A DNA stretch of 56,628 nt from CAYPXJ01 sp964414595 (GTDB taxonomy: Bacteria; Pseudomonadota; Alphaproteobacteria; Rickettsiales; CAIJLX01). The notes under the pieces were generated by a model. It was not told the DNA's origin and ran no database searches. It saw only the letters and a list, made by a program, of their open reading frames with translations. The stretch covers positions 1-56,628 of the forward strand of contig CAYPXJ010000007.1 of assembly GCA_964414595.1 (NCBI GenBank), given 5' to 3'. Position numbers and translations under genes: made by a program. Below are positions 45,101 through 52,903 of this stretch, one piece after another. How positions within the stretch are numbered: the first letter of the stretch is position 1; each line of letters opens with the position of its first letter.

Positions 45101-45278
45101 AATCCTCTGGCGAAATTCCCTCCAGCGTTACGGTGACATACATGATGGGAATTTGCACATCCGGCGCGCTTTCTTTCGGGATACGCAGCGTGGCTGAAAT
45201 CCCTAACAGGATGAGCAGCAAAAAAAACATCATCGAAACGCGACTTCGCGCCAGCGCGCCTTCGATTAAAGCTTTCAT
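42153..45278 (-). CDS. RND efflux transporter permease (AcrB/MexF superfamily)
   Basis: A 1,041-residue inner-membrane proton-driven pump. The ATG at 45278 overlaps the stop of the adaptor gene (ATGA); longer in-frame starts are not needed. Features are the first transmembrane helix at 10-30, two large periplasmic domains, SLIMASGMLVDNGIVVTEMADRK in the first membrane block and GGIVVNNNIIFIDTYRTLRAEG in the second, with the repeat symmetry of the family. The short, non-hydrophobic-multidrug type sequence (APDVQIPIMYVTVTLEGISPED) groups it with the less studied HAE1-like pumps. Substrate unknown. Confidence 0.93.
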   Translation of the reverse strand: MKALIEGALARSRVSMMFFLLLILLGISATLRIPKESAPDVQIPIMYVTVTLEGISPEDSERLIIRPLEKELRSIEGIKKMTAYASQGRANIVLEFYAGFDSEKALSDVREKIDIAKPELPEDADEPQVQEVNFSLFPVVNVILTAQVPELALNRIARDLRDRIEEVSSVLNVEIAGAREETVDVVIDPVKIRSYGIDTQTVAFVTRYNQLVAAGTLLSPHGGYSVKVPGLIENIQDIYTLPVKVSGEAVVTLADIGSIRKSFKDPTSFARVNGQPALVLEVSKRTGENLLETVERVKEVVAETQKSWPGGIQVLYSQDQSNQIKMMFNDLLNNLIFAIILVMLLVVVYMGWQSSFYIALAIPCSFFIGILAIEALGLTMNIVVLFSLIMASGMLVDNGIVVTEMADRKIMSGMPSRDAFGYAANRMAWPVISSTLTTLIAFAPLLFWPGVVGQFMKYLPLTLIATLTASLAVALIFIPVLSRVLGYTPRFNRDYIDKLIRIEEGRDLHRIGGGLGWYVIKLDSVLKRPGRFVLIIVGALFASFILFGMFSKGVEFFPDIEPDNAQVQIRARGNLSIYEQDEILRQVENRILDMWKEVRVFYARSGSLGAQNPDMPKDVIGVVQLEFQEWYLRRNADKILEEIRNRTADIGGIVVEPRKQESGPPVGKPIQIELTSYNTEKLVPALKNVLAAMEQIGGFADQEDNLPLPAIEWELALDRVKAARFNIDISTLGSFVRLVTNGLIATEYRPDDTDEEVDVVLRFPPESRNLATLDTLFVNTSEGSVPISSFIKRVAKQEVGTIERRNGKRMLYVKADVQKGILPDNKVHELRQWYDTQIKEGKWDADVALNFAGEDEEQKETANFLQYAFIIALLCMVLLLTLQFNSLFDVFVIMTAIVLSTTGVLLGLLVTGQAFGIVMCGIAVIALGGIVVNNNIIFIDTYRTLRAEGVAPIDALLRTGTQRMRPILLTAATTVLGLIPMVFALTLDFINRDISLGAPSTQWWRQLSAAIAGGLTFATILTLFFTPCLLLLGERWMKKKN

Positions 45279-46393
45279 GGCGCGTTCCCGGTTTCCATAA
45301 GACCAAGCACTTCTTGCCCTTCGCGCACATAAGCCTGGCCGAGTGTGATGAGATACGCTGCCGCAGGAAGGCCACTGATCCACGCACCGCGACTTTCATC
45401 CCGCGCAATGGTAACAGGGAAAAATTTTACGACACCTTTAATGCCGGAGCGCGGCTCCTGCACGGCGGTAGGGTTATCAATAATTTTCACCCCGACAACG
45501 CCTTCACCGCTGAGCGACAATGCCGAGAGCGGTACAAAATGAGAGGCGCCTTGCTGCACGGGCAATTCGATAGACGCCGTGCTACCCGCGCGAATATGCA
45601 AATCTGTATTTGGTGCTTCGAGTTCCACGCGGTAGGTGCGTGTATTGGGATCAGCGCTCGTGCCGATAAAACGAATGACGGCGTCGATCGATTCGCCGTT
45701 AATCAGCGTGACTTTACCCACGCTGCCGATGCTGAGATCGCGCACAAGGCTCTCTGAAATTTGACCCGAAATCACAATCGGATCGAGCTCTAAGAACGTG
45801 GCGAGCGCTTTCACATCGAAGGCGCGAATAATATCGCCTGTTTCGGCGTTAATTTGTTCCACCACGCCATCAAAAGGCGCGTGAATAACCGTGCGCTCCA
45901 GATTTTCCGCCGCGCGTGTGCGCTGGGCGCGCGCTTCTTCGAGCCGGGCTTTGGATTGCGCGAAACGCGTTTCCGCTTCAAAGCCGCGCGCGAGTAATTT
46001 TTTCGCCGCGTTGAATTCGATTTCACGCTGTTTTACGGTGGCTTCGGCCTCACGCAGTTGCGCGCGCGGCTCCACATCTTCCAGCTTCATGATGATTGCG
46101 CCGCGTTTGACTTTGGCGCCTTCCTTCACATTTATCGAAATCACTTTTGCTTCAATTTGCGCGCGGAGTTCAAGCGTGCGATTTGCTTCTGTGCGGCCTT
46201 GCACGCTGATCGTGCGTGTATGAGGTTCGGCAACGGTTTTGACGATGGAGACCGTCGGTAACGTTGCGTTACCCGTTTGCAGCGGAACGGCCTCTTCGCG
46301 GTTGCCAAAAATTTTGCCGCTCACAATCCATAGAATCAGCAGAATGATAATCGTAGCGAGCGCGTGTTTGCGGAGATAAGCCAGAATATACAT
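45275..46393 (-). CDS. RND efflux periplasmic adaptor (membrane fusion protein)
   Basis: The adaptor that links the RND pump to an outer-membrane channel. The ATG at 46393 gives MYILAYLRKHALATIIILLILWIVSG, one N-terminal anchor helix, and 372 residues. Barrel-sandwich motifs are ELRAQIEAKVISINVKEGAKVKRG and VIHAPFDGVVEQINAETGD, with a coiled-coil hairpin between. The longer frame starting at 46633 would run through the divergent hisZ gene and is rejected. No TolC-like gene is in the window. Confidence 0.9.
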   Translation of the reverse strand: MYILAYLRKHALATIIILLILWIVSGKIFGNREEAVPLQTGNATLPTVSIVKTVAEPHTRTISVQGRTEANRTLELRAQIEAKVISINVKEGAKVKRGAIIMKLEDVEPRAQLREAEATVKQREIEFNAAKKLLARGFEAETRFAQSKARLEEARAQRTRAAENLERTVIHAPFDGVVEQINAETGDIIRAFDVKALATFLELDPIVISGQISESLVRDLSIGSVGKVTLINGESIDAVIRFIGTSADPNTRTYRVELEAPNTDLHIRAGSTASIELPVQQGASHFVPLSALSLSGEGVVGVKIIDNPTAVQEPRSGIKGVVKFFPVTIARDESRGAWISGLPAAAYLITLGQAYVREGQEVLGLMETGNAP

Positions 46394-46440
46394 GACGTGA
46401 TAATAGACAAGGCGCGATAAGAACGCTAGATGAATGGTGT

Positions 46441-47568
46441 ATGACGCATTTTCCATTATTGCCTTCCGGCTTTGAAGATTTGCTGCCGCCCGCCGCCGCG
46501 CACGAGTCGGCCACGGTTGCAGGCATCCTGAATTTTTGCCAGGCTTTCGGCTATCAGCAGGTGAAGCCACCGCTGATGGAATATGAGGAAACGTTGCTTT
46601 CAGGCCTCGGTAAAGGCCTAAAATCGCTGACATTCCGCATTATGGACCCGACCAGCCGCCGTATGCTGGCGCTGCGTGCGGATATGACCGCGCAGATTTC
46701 GCGCATCGCGACCGACAGGCTGGCCGACGCCACACCACCGCTCCGGCTTTGCTACACGGGGCAGGTGCTCCGCGTGATGGGTGAAGGGCTTTCGGCGCGC
46801 CGCCAATTTACACAAACAGGGCTTGAGCTTATCGGTGAAGAATCGGTGAGCGCGGATGTAGAAGTGATACGTGTGGCGGCAGGTGCGATGGCCAAACTTG
46901 GAGTGAAAAAACTCGCGGTCGATTTTACGCTGCCGACACTTTTCGGGCTTATAACAGGCAGCGCGCATGCCACGCCGCAATCGGTGGAATTAAGCCGCGC
47001 GGTGGATCGCAAAGATGTGGCGACCGTGCAGAAGCTCGGCGGAAAGCAGGCCGCTACACTCATCACATTAATGGAAGCGGCAGGGCCTGCCGAGGGCGCA
47101 CTCGCTGCACTTAAAAAAATTCCGCAAGCGGCAAAACTGGTGAAGCAGTTACAATCGATTGTTCAGCAGGTGAAAACGTTGTTGCCCGGGGTTTCCCTTT
47201 CGATCGATCCGCTGGAAACGCGGGGTTTTGCTTATCATACCGGTGTGAGCTTCGCGATTTTTGATAAAGGTAAAGGGCTGGAGTTAGCACGCGGCGGACG
47301 CTATCAGGTCGGCGGCGTGAAATCGGATTTCGGCAACGCAACCGGCGCCAGTTTCCTGATCGAAAATGTGCTTTCTGCGGCCAAACTCCGCAAAGCCAAG
47401 CCGCGCATTCTGGTGCCTTCCGAGACCGATAGTGAAACGCTGCTCAGTTTGCAGAAAGAGGGTTATGTAACCGTGCTTTCTGCCCGTAATAAGCCGGAAA
47501 TGCCGGAAGCCAAACGGCTTTCTTGCCAAGCGCTGCTGATACAGGGTAAAATCCGCCGCACCGAATAG
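46441..47568 (+). CDS. hisZ: ATP phosphoribosyltransferase regulatory subunit HisZ
   Basis: A 375-residue protein of the class II aminoacyl-tRNA-synthetase fold related to HisRS. It starts with LLPSGFEDLLPPAA, has MRDPTSRR-like and ALRADMTAQISRIA motif 2 (the arginine for ATP), and ends with ARGGRYQVGG and a shortened C-terminus without the HisRS anticodon-binding domain. HisZ pairs with short-form HisG for the first step of histidine synthesis. hisG is not in the window. Divergent from the RND operon. Confidence 0.9.
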   Translation: MTHFPLLPSGFEDLLPPAAAHESATVAGILNFCQAFGYQQVKPPLMEYEETLLSGLGKGLKSLTFRIMDPTSRRMLALRADMTAQISRIATDRLADATPPLRLCYTGQVLRVMGEGLSARRQFTQTGLELIGEESVSADVEVIRVAAGAMAKLGVKKLAVDFTLPTLFGLITGSAHATPQSVELSRAVDRKDVATVQKLGGKQAATLITLMEAAGPAEGALAALKKIPQAAKLVKQLQSIVQQVKTLLPGVSLSIDPLETRGFAYHTGVSFAIFDKGKGLELARGGRYQVGGVKSDFGNATGASFLIENVLSAAKLRKAKPRILVPSETDSETLLSLQKEGYVTVLSARNKPEMPEAKRLSCQALLIQGKIRRTE

Positions 47569-47621
47569 CGGCATTGAATTTTTACCAAGGCGCTACCATC
47601 TTTACTAAAGAAGGAGTTTTT

Positions 47622-48062
47622 ATGACCGATAAACTTGCTAAGGCGCTTAACCAGGTTCTGGCGGATAGTTATACGCTGTATCTGAAAACGCATAATTACC
47701 ACTGGAACGTGACCGGGCCGCATTTTTCGAGCCTGCATATTTTATTCGAAAATCAATATAACGAAATCGCGCTGGCGGTAGATGTGATCGCGGAGCGCAT
47801 TCGCGCGCTCGGCCATCATGCGCCCGGTAGCTATGCCGAATTCGGCAAACTCACGACGATTACCGAAGCGCCCGCCAAACCGCCAAAAGCGATGGAGATG
47901 GTGAAGCAACTCGCGGGCGACCAGCATAAAGTTGTGAAAGCGGCGCACGCGGCGCTTAAAGAAGCGGAAGCGCTCGACGATGATCCGACGGTGGATTTGA
48001 TGACGCAGCGTATGGCGTTGCATGAGAAGAACGCCTGGATGCTTGAGAGTTTACTAGAGTAG
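47622..48062 (+). CDS. dps: Dps-family ferritin-like DNA-protection protein
   Basis: A 146-residue four-helix protein. An aaggag site 7 nt upstream sets the ATG at 47622. The ferroxidase motif is visible in KTHNYHWNVTGPHFSSLHILFENQYNEIALAVDVIAERIRALG. Dps dodecamers oxidise and store iron and protect DNA in starvation. The stop TAG leads straight into palindromic element e. Confidence 0.92.
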   Translation: MTDKLAKALNQVLADSYTLYLKTHNYHWNVTGPHFSSLHILFENQYNEIALAVDVIAERIRALGHHAPGSYAEFGKLTTITEAPAKPPKAMEMVKQLAGDQHKVVKAAHAALKEAEALDDDPTVDLMTQRMALHEKNAWMLESLLE

Positions 48063-48183
48063 CAATGCTACTATCTTGGTCATCCAGATTGAAGTTTTTG
48101 CGCTGCGATGCGCACGTACTTTTATGTACGCTTACGCTTCGCTGCTCAAAACTTCTGCCTGGCTGACGCAAGCTAGCGCATTG
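48063..48183. repeat. Intergenic palindromic element e (121 bp)
   Basis: Imperfect inverted repeat with ends caatgcta/tagcgcattg and core cacgtac, 6-nt loop, gtacgct, with inner arms gaagtttt/aaaacttc. It starts at the base after the dps stop. Confidence 0.8.
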
Positions 48184-48211
48184 TATCAAATAATGTAAAA
48201 ACGAGAAAATT

Positions 48212-48772
48212 ATGTTTATTCAAACTGAAACGACGCCGAATCCCAATACGATGAAATTTTTCCCCGGCAGCACTGTGCTTGCCGGCGGCACTGCCGATTT
48301 TCGTGATGAAAAATCCGCGGAAACATCGCCACTCGCCAGCGCGCTTTTCGCTATCGCTGATGTGCGCGGTGTGTTTTTCGCCGACGATTTCATCACCGTT
48401 ACCAAACGCGATAATGTGCCGTGGGATGTGGTGAAACCTTCTGTGCTTACCACCATCATGGAGCATTTCGTGGCCGGCAAACCGGTGATGGCTGACGGCA
48501 AAGCGAAAACGGCCGCCCGTACCACGAGCGAAAACGATGACGACATCGTCAAAACCATTAAAGAACTTTTGGATACACGCGTGCGGCCCGCCGTGGCGCA
48601 AGATGGCGGCGATATCATCTACCGCGATTTCAAAGAAGGGATTTTATATCTCGAAATGCACGGCTCCTGCTCGGGCTGCCCCAGCTCAACCGCGACCCTA
48701 AAGCAAGGCATAGAAAACATGATGAAGCACTACGTTCCCGAAGTGCTCCAAGTCGAAGCGGTTGCGGAGTAA
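48212..48772 (+). CDS. NifU-family Fe-S scaffold protein (Nfu)
   Basis: A 186-residue Nfu protein. The N-terminal Nfu_N domain starts MFIQTETTPNPNTMKFFPG and the C-terminal NifU-like domain carries the cluster motif CSGCPSS. It receives and hands on 4Fe-4S clusters to apoproteins. This two-domain layout is the one found in alphaproteobacteria and mitochondria (NFU1). Element f overlaps the last base of its stop. Confidence 0.93.
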   Translation: MFIQTETTPNPNTMKFFPGSTVLAGGTADFRDEKSAETSPLASALFAIADVRGVFFADDFITVTKRDNVPWDVVKPSVLTTIMEHFVAGKPVMADGKAKTAARTTSENDDDIVKTIKELLDTRVRPAVAQDGGDIIYRDFKEGILYLEMHGSCSGCPSSTATLKQGIENMMKHYVPEVLQVEAVAE

Positions 48773-48892
48773 AACCCTACTAGGCTGGCCATCTTGCTTG
48801 AAGTTTTTTTGCTGCGGTGCGCACGTACTAAAATGTACGCTTACGCTCCGCTGCTCAAAACTTCATCGCATCTGGCTAAGCCTAGCGGGTTT
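48772..48892. repeat. Intergenic palindromic element f (121 bp)
   Basis: Imperfect inverted repeat with ends aaaccct/gggttta and core cacgtac, 6-nt loop, gtacgct. Its inner arms are nearly the same as those of element e. It begins in the nfu stop codon and ends 38 bp before the convergent lipoprotein stop. Confidence 0.8.
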
Positions 48893-48930
48893 ATAGAATA
48901 ATATTTTTTCTAAGCACTAAGCCCAGATCA

Positions 48931-49125
48931 CTAATTAATCGTGCCGACGTAGTAATTATCGCGCATGCGGTTAAATTGCTGCTCGGTGCAGGCGCGGAAA
49001 TCTTTTGTGCCATCCTCATAGCCTAGGCTTTTGCAAATATCGCGCGCTTCGCCCGTCATGCGCTCAATCGGCGTGGAACAAGCGGCAAGAAGCGTGAGCG
49101 TAGAAATGATCAAAACTTTTTTCAT
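48931..49125 (-). CDS. Small lipoprotein, 64 aa
   Basis: MKKVLIISTLTLLAAC gives a short signal with lipobox LAAC (C16). The mature 48 residues contain two cysteines (DICKSLGYEDG, DFRACTEQQF) and a short pattern, SLGYEDGTKDFRAC, seen in many small proteobacterial lipoproteins. It lies 62 bp downstream of the radical SAM gene on the same strand. Function unknown. Confidence 0.8.
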   Translation of the reverse strand: MKKVLIISTLTLLAACSTPIERMTGEARDICKSLGYEDGTKDFRACTEQQFNRMRDNYYVGTIN

Positions 49126-49187
49126 CGGTAAACTCCACAGTTGGTTTTGGAGTTTAGAAAACGCCGTATAAAAAATCCATTAAGAAA

Positions 49188-50789
49188 TTAATTGGCGATT
49201 TCGAGAAGGCGTGAAACTTCTTCCTGCACGCGGTCTTCGCTCATGCCACCGGCGATATCGTCGCTGGCTTCTTCCGGCGCGCGCATGGCGGGAAATTTCA
49301 TAAGCCCCTCTTGATCGATCGCGCTCATGATGGCGAGGATATTGCTGAATTTTTCTGGTGTGCGGCCATCGTAAAGAATGCGATCTTCGTAATCGGAAAT
49401 CCACAATGCTTTCGGGTTACGGCGCGCGATGATGATATCGCCCTGGGCTTCTGCCGAGAAGGGCGAGCGGTGGAATTTGAAGAAAATCAAACCCTCGCCG
49501 AAAAGCGGCGCGATTACACGGCGCGCTTCTTCCGGCATCGCGAGTAACGCCTCTTGAGGGAGCGGGTCGATCGCGCTGATGACTTCCATCTTGCCCCATT
49601 CCGTGGACATCGAAAAACGCGAGCGGCCGGTATCGGAAAGGCCTTTTTGCGAATTGGTGTGCATGCGCCAGGCTTTTTCCACCGGCACGGCGAAGGCTTT
49701 GTGGCCCTCGATTTCACGGCATTGGAAAATATATTTCGGCTTGATGTTCATGCGGCGAAGTTCCTGATGCAAGAGATGCAGCGCGGCTTCGTTATCATTC
49801 ACATTCGCGATCATCGGCGTTTGATTTTCCAGGCTGACAAAAGGCAGCGAAGCCATATTGGTGACCGCTTCTTTCACCGCATCAAGCCAGCGATAACCAT
49901 GCGTTTCGGCGATGTATTGATTATTTTCATCGCGGAAGAGGAATTCGTCCGGATGCGTGAAATGCACGACGATATTCACATGCACGCCGGGGAAATTTTT
50001 GTGAAATTCTTTTAAGCTTTCCACCAGATTCGCATCAAAACGCATCGGGCGGAAGGCCATTTCTTTGGTGCCGAGACGAATGGTGGTTGCGCCACCTTCC
50101 GCACCCGCGGCCATATATTTATAGAGATTTTTGTTGGTGAGCACGAGCGGGTCGCCGCCGGAAAGCAGCACCTCGCGAATCGGATAACGCGTTTCACCGG
50201 TTTCAGGGTCACAGCCGTTATTGGCCTTCAAATTTTCGTTATAATTTTTGACGTAGTCGCGCAGTTCTTCCGGTTTGATGAGGCCTTTGCCGGTGGAACC
50301 GTTGAAAAGATCGAGACGATAACAATAACGGCAATGCGCCGAGCAGGCGAGCGCGACATAGCCGAGCACGATTTCATCGTATTTATGTAAGAGCGAACCT
50401 TTAACGGTGCCGGGGCTATATTTCTGTTGGTTGGAGGGATCTTTCTCACCGCTGATATCGTGCGCTTCGGCCTGAATCGGAATGACCAGATGTTCCAGCG
50501 GCTTGCTCGCCGGCATTTTTGGCAAGACGGTTTTGCCGGTGGAATCTTTATGCTCCTGGCCGCGCACGAGCGCCATATAATAAGGGTTGATGCCGAACAT
50601 CATGCGTTGATCGACGCCTGTATCCTGCATTTGTTTGACCTGCTCCTCCGAATAAAATTCCTTCAGCATGTTGAAGACATTGCTGTTGGTAAAACGCCCG
50701 CGGGTGGGCTTTACATCCTGCATCGGCGATTCCGGAATTTCCGGAACATGAACCATGTTTTCTTTCGGTGCTTTTGTGGTGACGGTCAT
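49188..50789 (-). CDS. Divergent lysine-2,3-aminomutase-like radical SAM protein (KamA family)
   Basis: A 533-residue radical SAM enzyme. The cluster motif is CSAHCRYCYR (C149, C153, C156), followed by EVLLSGGDPLVLTNKNLYKY, the KamA-type SAM motif. It is longer than EpmB or KamA by about 100-190 residues at the N- and C-termini. Where classical KamA has PGGGGK for the PLP lysine, here I find FSMSTEWGKMEV, so the glycine loop is lost though a GK remains. It is the second gene after an aminotransferase (13 bp gap) with a good aaagggga site. It may act on an amino acid other than lysine. Confidence 0.85.
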   Translation of the reverse strand: MTVTTKAPKENMVHVPEIPESPMQDVKPTRGRFTNSNVFNMLKEFYSEEQVKQMQDTGVDQRMMFGINPYYMALVRGQEHKDSTGKTVLPKMPASKPLEHLVIPIQAEAHDISGEKDPSNQQKYSPGTVKGSLLHKYDEIVLGYVALACSAHCRYCYRLDLFNGSTGKGLIKPEELRDYVKNYNENLKANNGCDPETGETRYPIREVLLSGGDPLVLTNKNLYKYMAAGAEGGATTIRLGTKEMAFRPMRFDANLVESLKEFHKNFPGVHVNIVVHFTHPDEFLFRDENNQYIAETHGYRWLDAVKEAVTNMASLPFVSLENQTPMIANVNDNEAALHLLHQELRRMNIKPKYIFQCREIEGHKAFAVPVEKAWRMHTNSQKGLSDTGRSRFSMSTEWGKMEVISAIDPLPQEALLAMPEEARRVIAPLFGEGLIFFKFHRSPFSAEAQGDIIIARRNPKALWISDYEDRILYDGRTPEKFSNILAIMSAIDQEGLMKFPAMRAPEEASDDIAGGMSEDRVQEEVSRLLEIAN

Positions 50790-50802
50790 TGGTAACTCCC
50801 CT

Positions 50803-52116
50803 TTACGCGATCAGTTTTTCTTTGGTGGATTCGGTGATGGCAAGCGTGGCAAACCACTGGCGCAGACGGCTGATGCCACGCAGCGTTTTATCGGCATGGG
50901 TTTGTAAAAATGTTGAGGGTAATTCCTGCTCGAGGCCGATTTTTTCCGACGCAGCGAGCGCCGCGACGCCGTCAAATTCAACATAGGCAAGCCGCGCGGA
51001 AAGATGCTCGCTTGCCATGCCGAACGCATCGCCCGGAAGCAGCGCAACGCCCGTATCCGCAAGCAAACGCGCGCAGAGTTCATGCGAGGTTTTCACGCCG
51101 ATCTCACCAAGATTTTTTTGGTGTGCCGAAAAATCCACGAAGACATAAAATCCGCCCTGCGGCGCATGCACAAGCAGGCCGGCTTGCGATAATTCTTCCT
51201 GCACATGCGCGCCAATGCGCGCGAGGATACGGCGCTGATGGGCTAGATAATCTTGTGTAATCTTATCGTTTTTATAGGCTTCAATCGCAGCCAGCTGCAC
51301 CGGCAGCGCCGCGCAGGAATAAGTTTCCGACGCGATGCCAAGCAGCGTATCTTTGAAATCGCCGCCGAGATTTTTGGGCAGCAGCGCAATGCCGAGACGC
51401 CAGCCGCCGGCGCCACACCATTTCGAAAGGCCGCCGGTGACGATCGTGTTTTCAGAATAATAACGCGCAAGCGATTGGTGCTGGCCGCGGTGATTCAACA
51501 GGCCGTAAATTTCATCTGACACCACGAGAATATTATGTTTACGGAATGTGTCGGCGAGTGTTTTGAGCTCGGATTCCGAATAGGTGAGACCTTCGGGATT
51601 GCCGGGATAATTGAAAATGAGAATCGACGGTGCGTTTTTATTTTTTTTCTGACGCACGGCGTTTTCAATCGCTTGCGAGGTTACACGCCAACGGCCTTCG
51701 TAGGATGTTTCCACACGGATCGATGCGTGACCAAGCAATTCTGCCTGCGGCTGATACGAAACCCACGCCGGAGTCGGAATGAGAATATCGGCTTCGGTGA
51801 AGGCGGCCATGACACTGTAAATCAGAATTTTGGAACCGGGAGCGATGAGAACGCGATCCGCGGTGATATCGATATGTTCGATTTCACGGTGGAATTTTGC
51901 AACCGCTTCACGCAGCTCGGCAATGCCTTGCACGGGCGAATATTCTTTGCGATGCGCGTGGGCTTTGAGCGCTTCAATGGCACGCGCCATCGGCGGAAAG
52001 GGAGATTGACCAAAACCGAATTTGAACACCTCCTGACCGCTGCTTTCGAGATTACGCGACTGCTCATTGAGTAGCAGGGTTTGTGATTTTTCGACCGAGC
52101 GGAGGTAATTCAACAT
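50803..52116 (-). CDS. Class I/II pyridoxal-phosphate aminotransferase
   Basis: A 437-residue fold-type I aminotransferase with the PLP lysine in VTGGLSKWCGAGGWRLG, the phosphate-binding APGSKILIY segment, and NYPGNPEGLTYSESEL (the NPxG motif). I chose ATG 52116 (MLNYLRSVEKSQTLLLNEQ); longer frames reach into the intergenic region. It lies 13 bp upstream of the KamA-like gene, so the two form an operon, probably a pathway that moves and then transfers or removes an amino group. Substrate unknown. Confidence 0.88.
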   Translation of the reverse strand: MLNYLRSVEKSQTLLLNEQSRNLESSGQEVFKFGFGQSPFPPMARAIEALKAHAHRKEYSPVQGIAELREAVAKFHREIEHIDITADRVLIAPGSKILIYSVMAAFTEADILIPTPAWVSYQPQAELLGHASIRVETSYEGRWRVTSQAIENAVRQKKNKNAPSILIFNYPGNPEGLTYSESELKTLADTFRKHNILVVSDEIYGLLNHRGQHQSLARYYSENTIVTGGLSKWCGAGGWRLGIALLPKNLGGDFKDTLLGIASETYSCAALPVQLAAIEAYKNDKITQDYLAHQRRILARIGAHVQEELSQAGLLVHAPQGGFYVFVDFSAHQKNLGEIGVKTSHELCARLLADTGVALLPGDAFGMASEHLSARLAYVEFDGVAALAASEKIGLEQELPSTFLQTHADKTLRGISRLRQWFATLAITESTKEKLIA

Positions 52117-52173
52117 ATGGTTTATCCACACACTTAAAGGTTGTAACAGGGGTGAAATATATATTCTAACCAA

Positions 52174-52513
52174 CGGAAAATGCCAGCTTTTTACTTGCTG
52201 CGATGCAGCAATATATTGTGGTTTTCGTTCGCAAACCCGCGGAAAGCTTGGATTTGCAACCTTTGGTGCAATGCACCATTTTACCCCTCTTTCGGAAAGC
52301 CGCAGGATTCCTTGACAGACAAGGGGTTTTGCTTAGAATCTCACCTTGAGTGTAGTAACTCTTCGCGCCGGGAGTAGGACTTACGGCGCACGCCTAATAC
52401 TGCCTGAACTACTTTGGTTTGGGTATCTGGCTAGAGAGTCGGCTAAAGCCGGATACGAAACTCATGCGCGGCAATTTCGTCTCGCATGCCAATAACAACT
52501 AAAGGAGTTTATT
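52174..52513 (+). promoter_or_regulatory. 340-bp intergenic region with csp promoter and long leader
   Basis: Contains the promoter TTGACA (52312-52317), 16 bp, TAGAAT (52334-52339), with predicted start near 52346. This leaves a 5' leader of about 168 nt before the cold-shock ATG, with local hairpins such as ggctaaagcc. Upstream of the promoter an ggtgca/tgcacc inverted repeat is seen near 52265-52277. No protein-coding frame is convincing. Confidence 0.6.
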
Positions 52514-52717
52514 ATGGCAACAGGTACCGTTAAATGGTTCAACCCTACTAAAGGTTATGGTTTCATTCAGCCTGAGCAAGGCGGCAATGATGTGTTCGTT
52601 CACATCTCCGCAGTACAGCGCGCAGGTCTCACCACGCTGAACGAAGGTCAGCGCGTGAGCTACGAACTGACGACTGAAAAAGGTAAGACCTCTGCTACTG
52701 AATTGAAAGTTGCCTAA
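52514..52717 (+). CDS. Cold-shock domain protein (CspA family)
   Basis: A 67-residue OB-fold protein with both RNA-binding motifs, KGYGFI and NDVFVHISA, in MATGTVKWFNPTKGYGFIQPE. A strong aaaggag site precedes the ATG. It acts as an RNA chaperone. The long leader is like that of cold-inducible csp genes. The stop abuts the core-less palindrome g and a strong terminator at 52811 follows. Confidence 0.95.
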   Translation: MATGTVKWFNPTKGYGFIQPEQGGNDVFVHISAVQRAGLTTLNEGQRVSYELTTEKGKTSATELKVA

Positions 52718-52787
52718 CGCTCATTGGGCCTTTCCAAGCATTGAAGTTTTACACTTCGGTGCCTAGGGCAAAGCCCACCGAGTTTAA
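52716..52787. repeat. Core-less palindrome g, relative of elements a-f (72 bp)
   Basis: Imperfect inverted repeat that starts in the csp stop codon, with arm sequence gaagtttt and ends like elements c and f (cgagttta), but without the cacgtac/gtacgct core. It may be a deletion derivative. Confidence 0.5.
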
Positions 52788-52810
52788 GGTTTGAATTTTT
52801 GAAATTCATG

Positions 52811-52843
52811 AAAACCCGCGGGAAATTTCCCGCGGGTTTTTTT
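52811..52843 (+). terminator. Rho-independent terminator of the csp gene
   Basis: A perfect self-complementary block (aaaacccgcgggaaa with its complement) at 52811-52840 followed by seven T in total. It would stop transcription in the plus direction and may act both ways. Confidence 0.88.
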
Positions 52844-52903
52844 GTTGTCGCGTGCATAATTTGCGTTTGGCATTTTTATGTAGGCAGCGTTACGTTCTTT
52901 TTT

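Noticed and set aside
45279..45383. N-terminal extension of the RND permease
   Set aside because: It lies inside the adaptor gene; the ATG at 45278 with ATGA overlap starts directly before the first membrane helix.
46394..46633. N-terminal extension of the RND adaptor
   Set aside because: It overlaps hisZ on the opposite strand; the anchor helix right after ATG 46393 marks the true start.
52799..52903. N-terminal extension of endonuclease V
   Set aside because: It would translate through the perfect csp terminator; the ATG at 52904 gives the normal family length.
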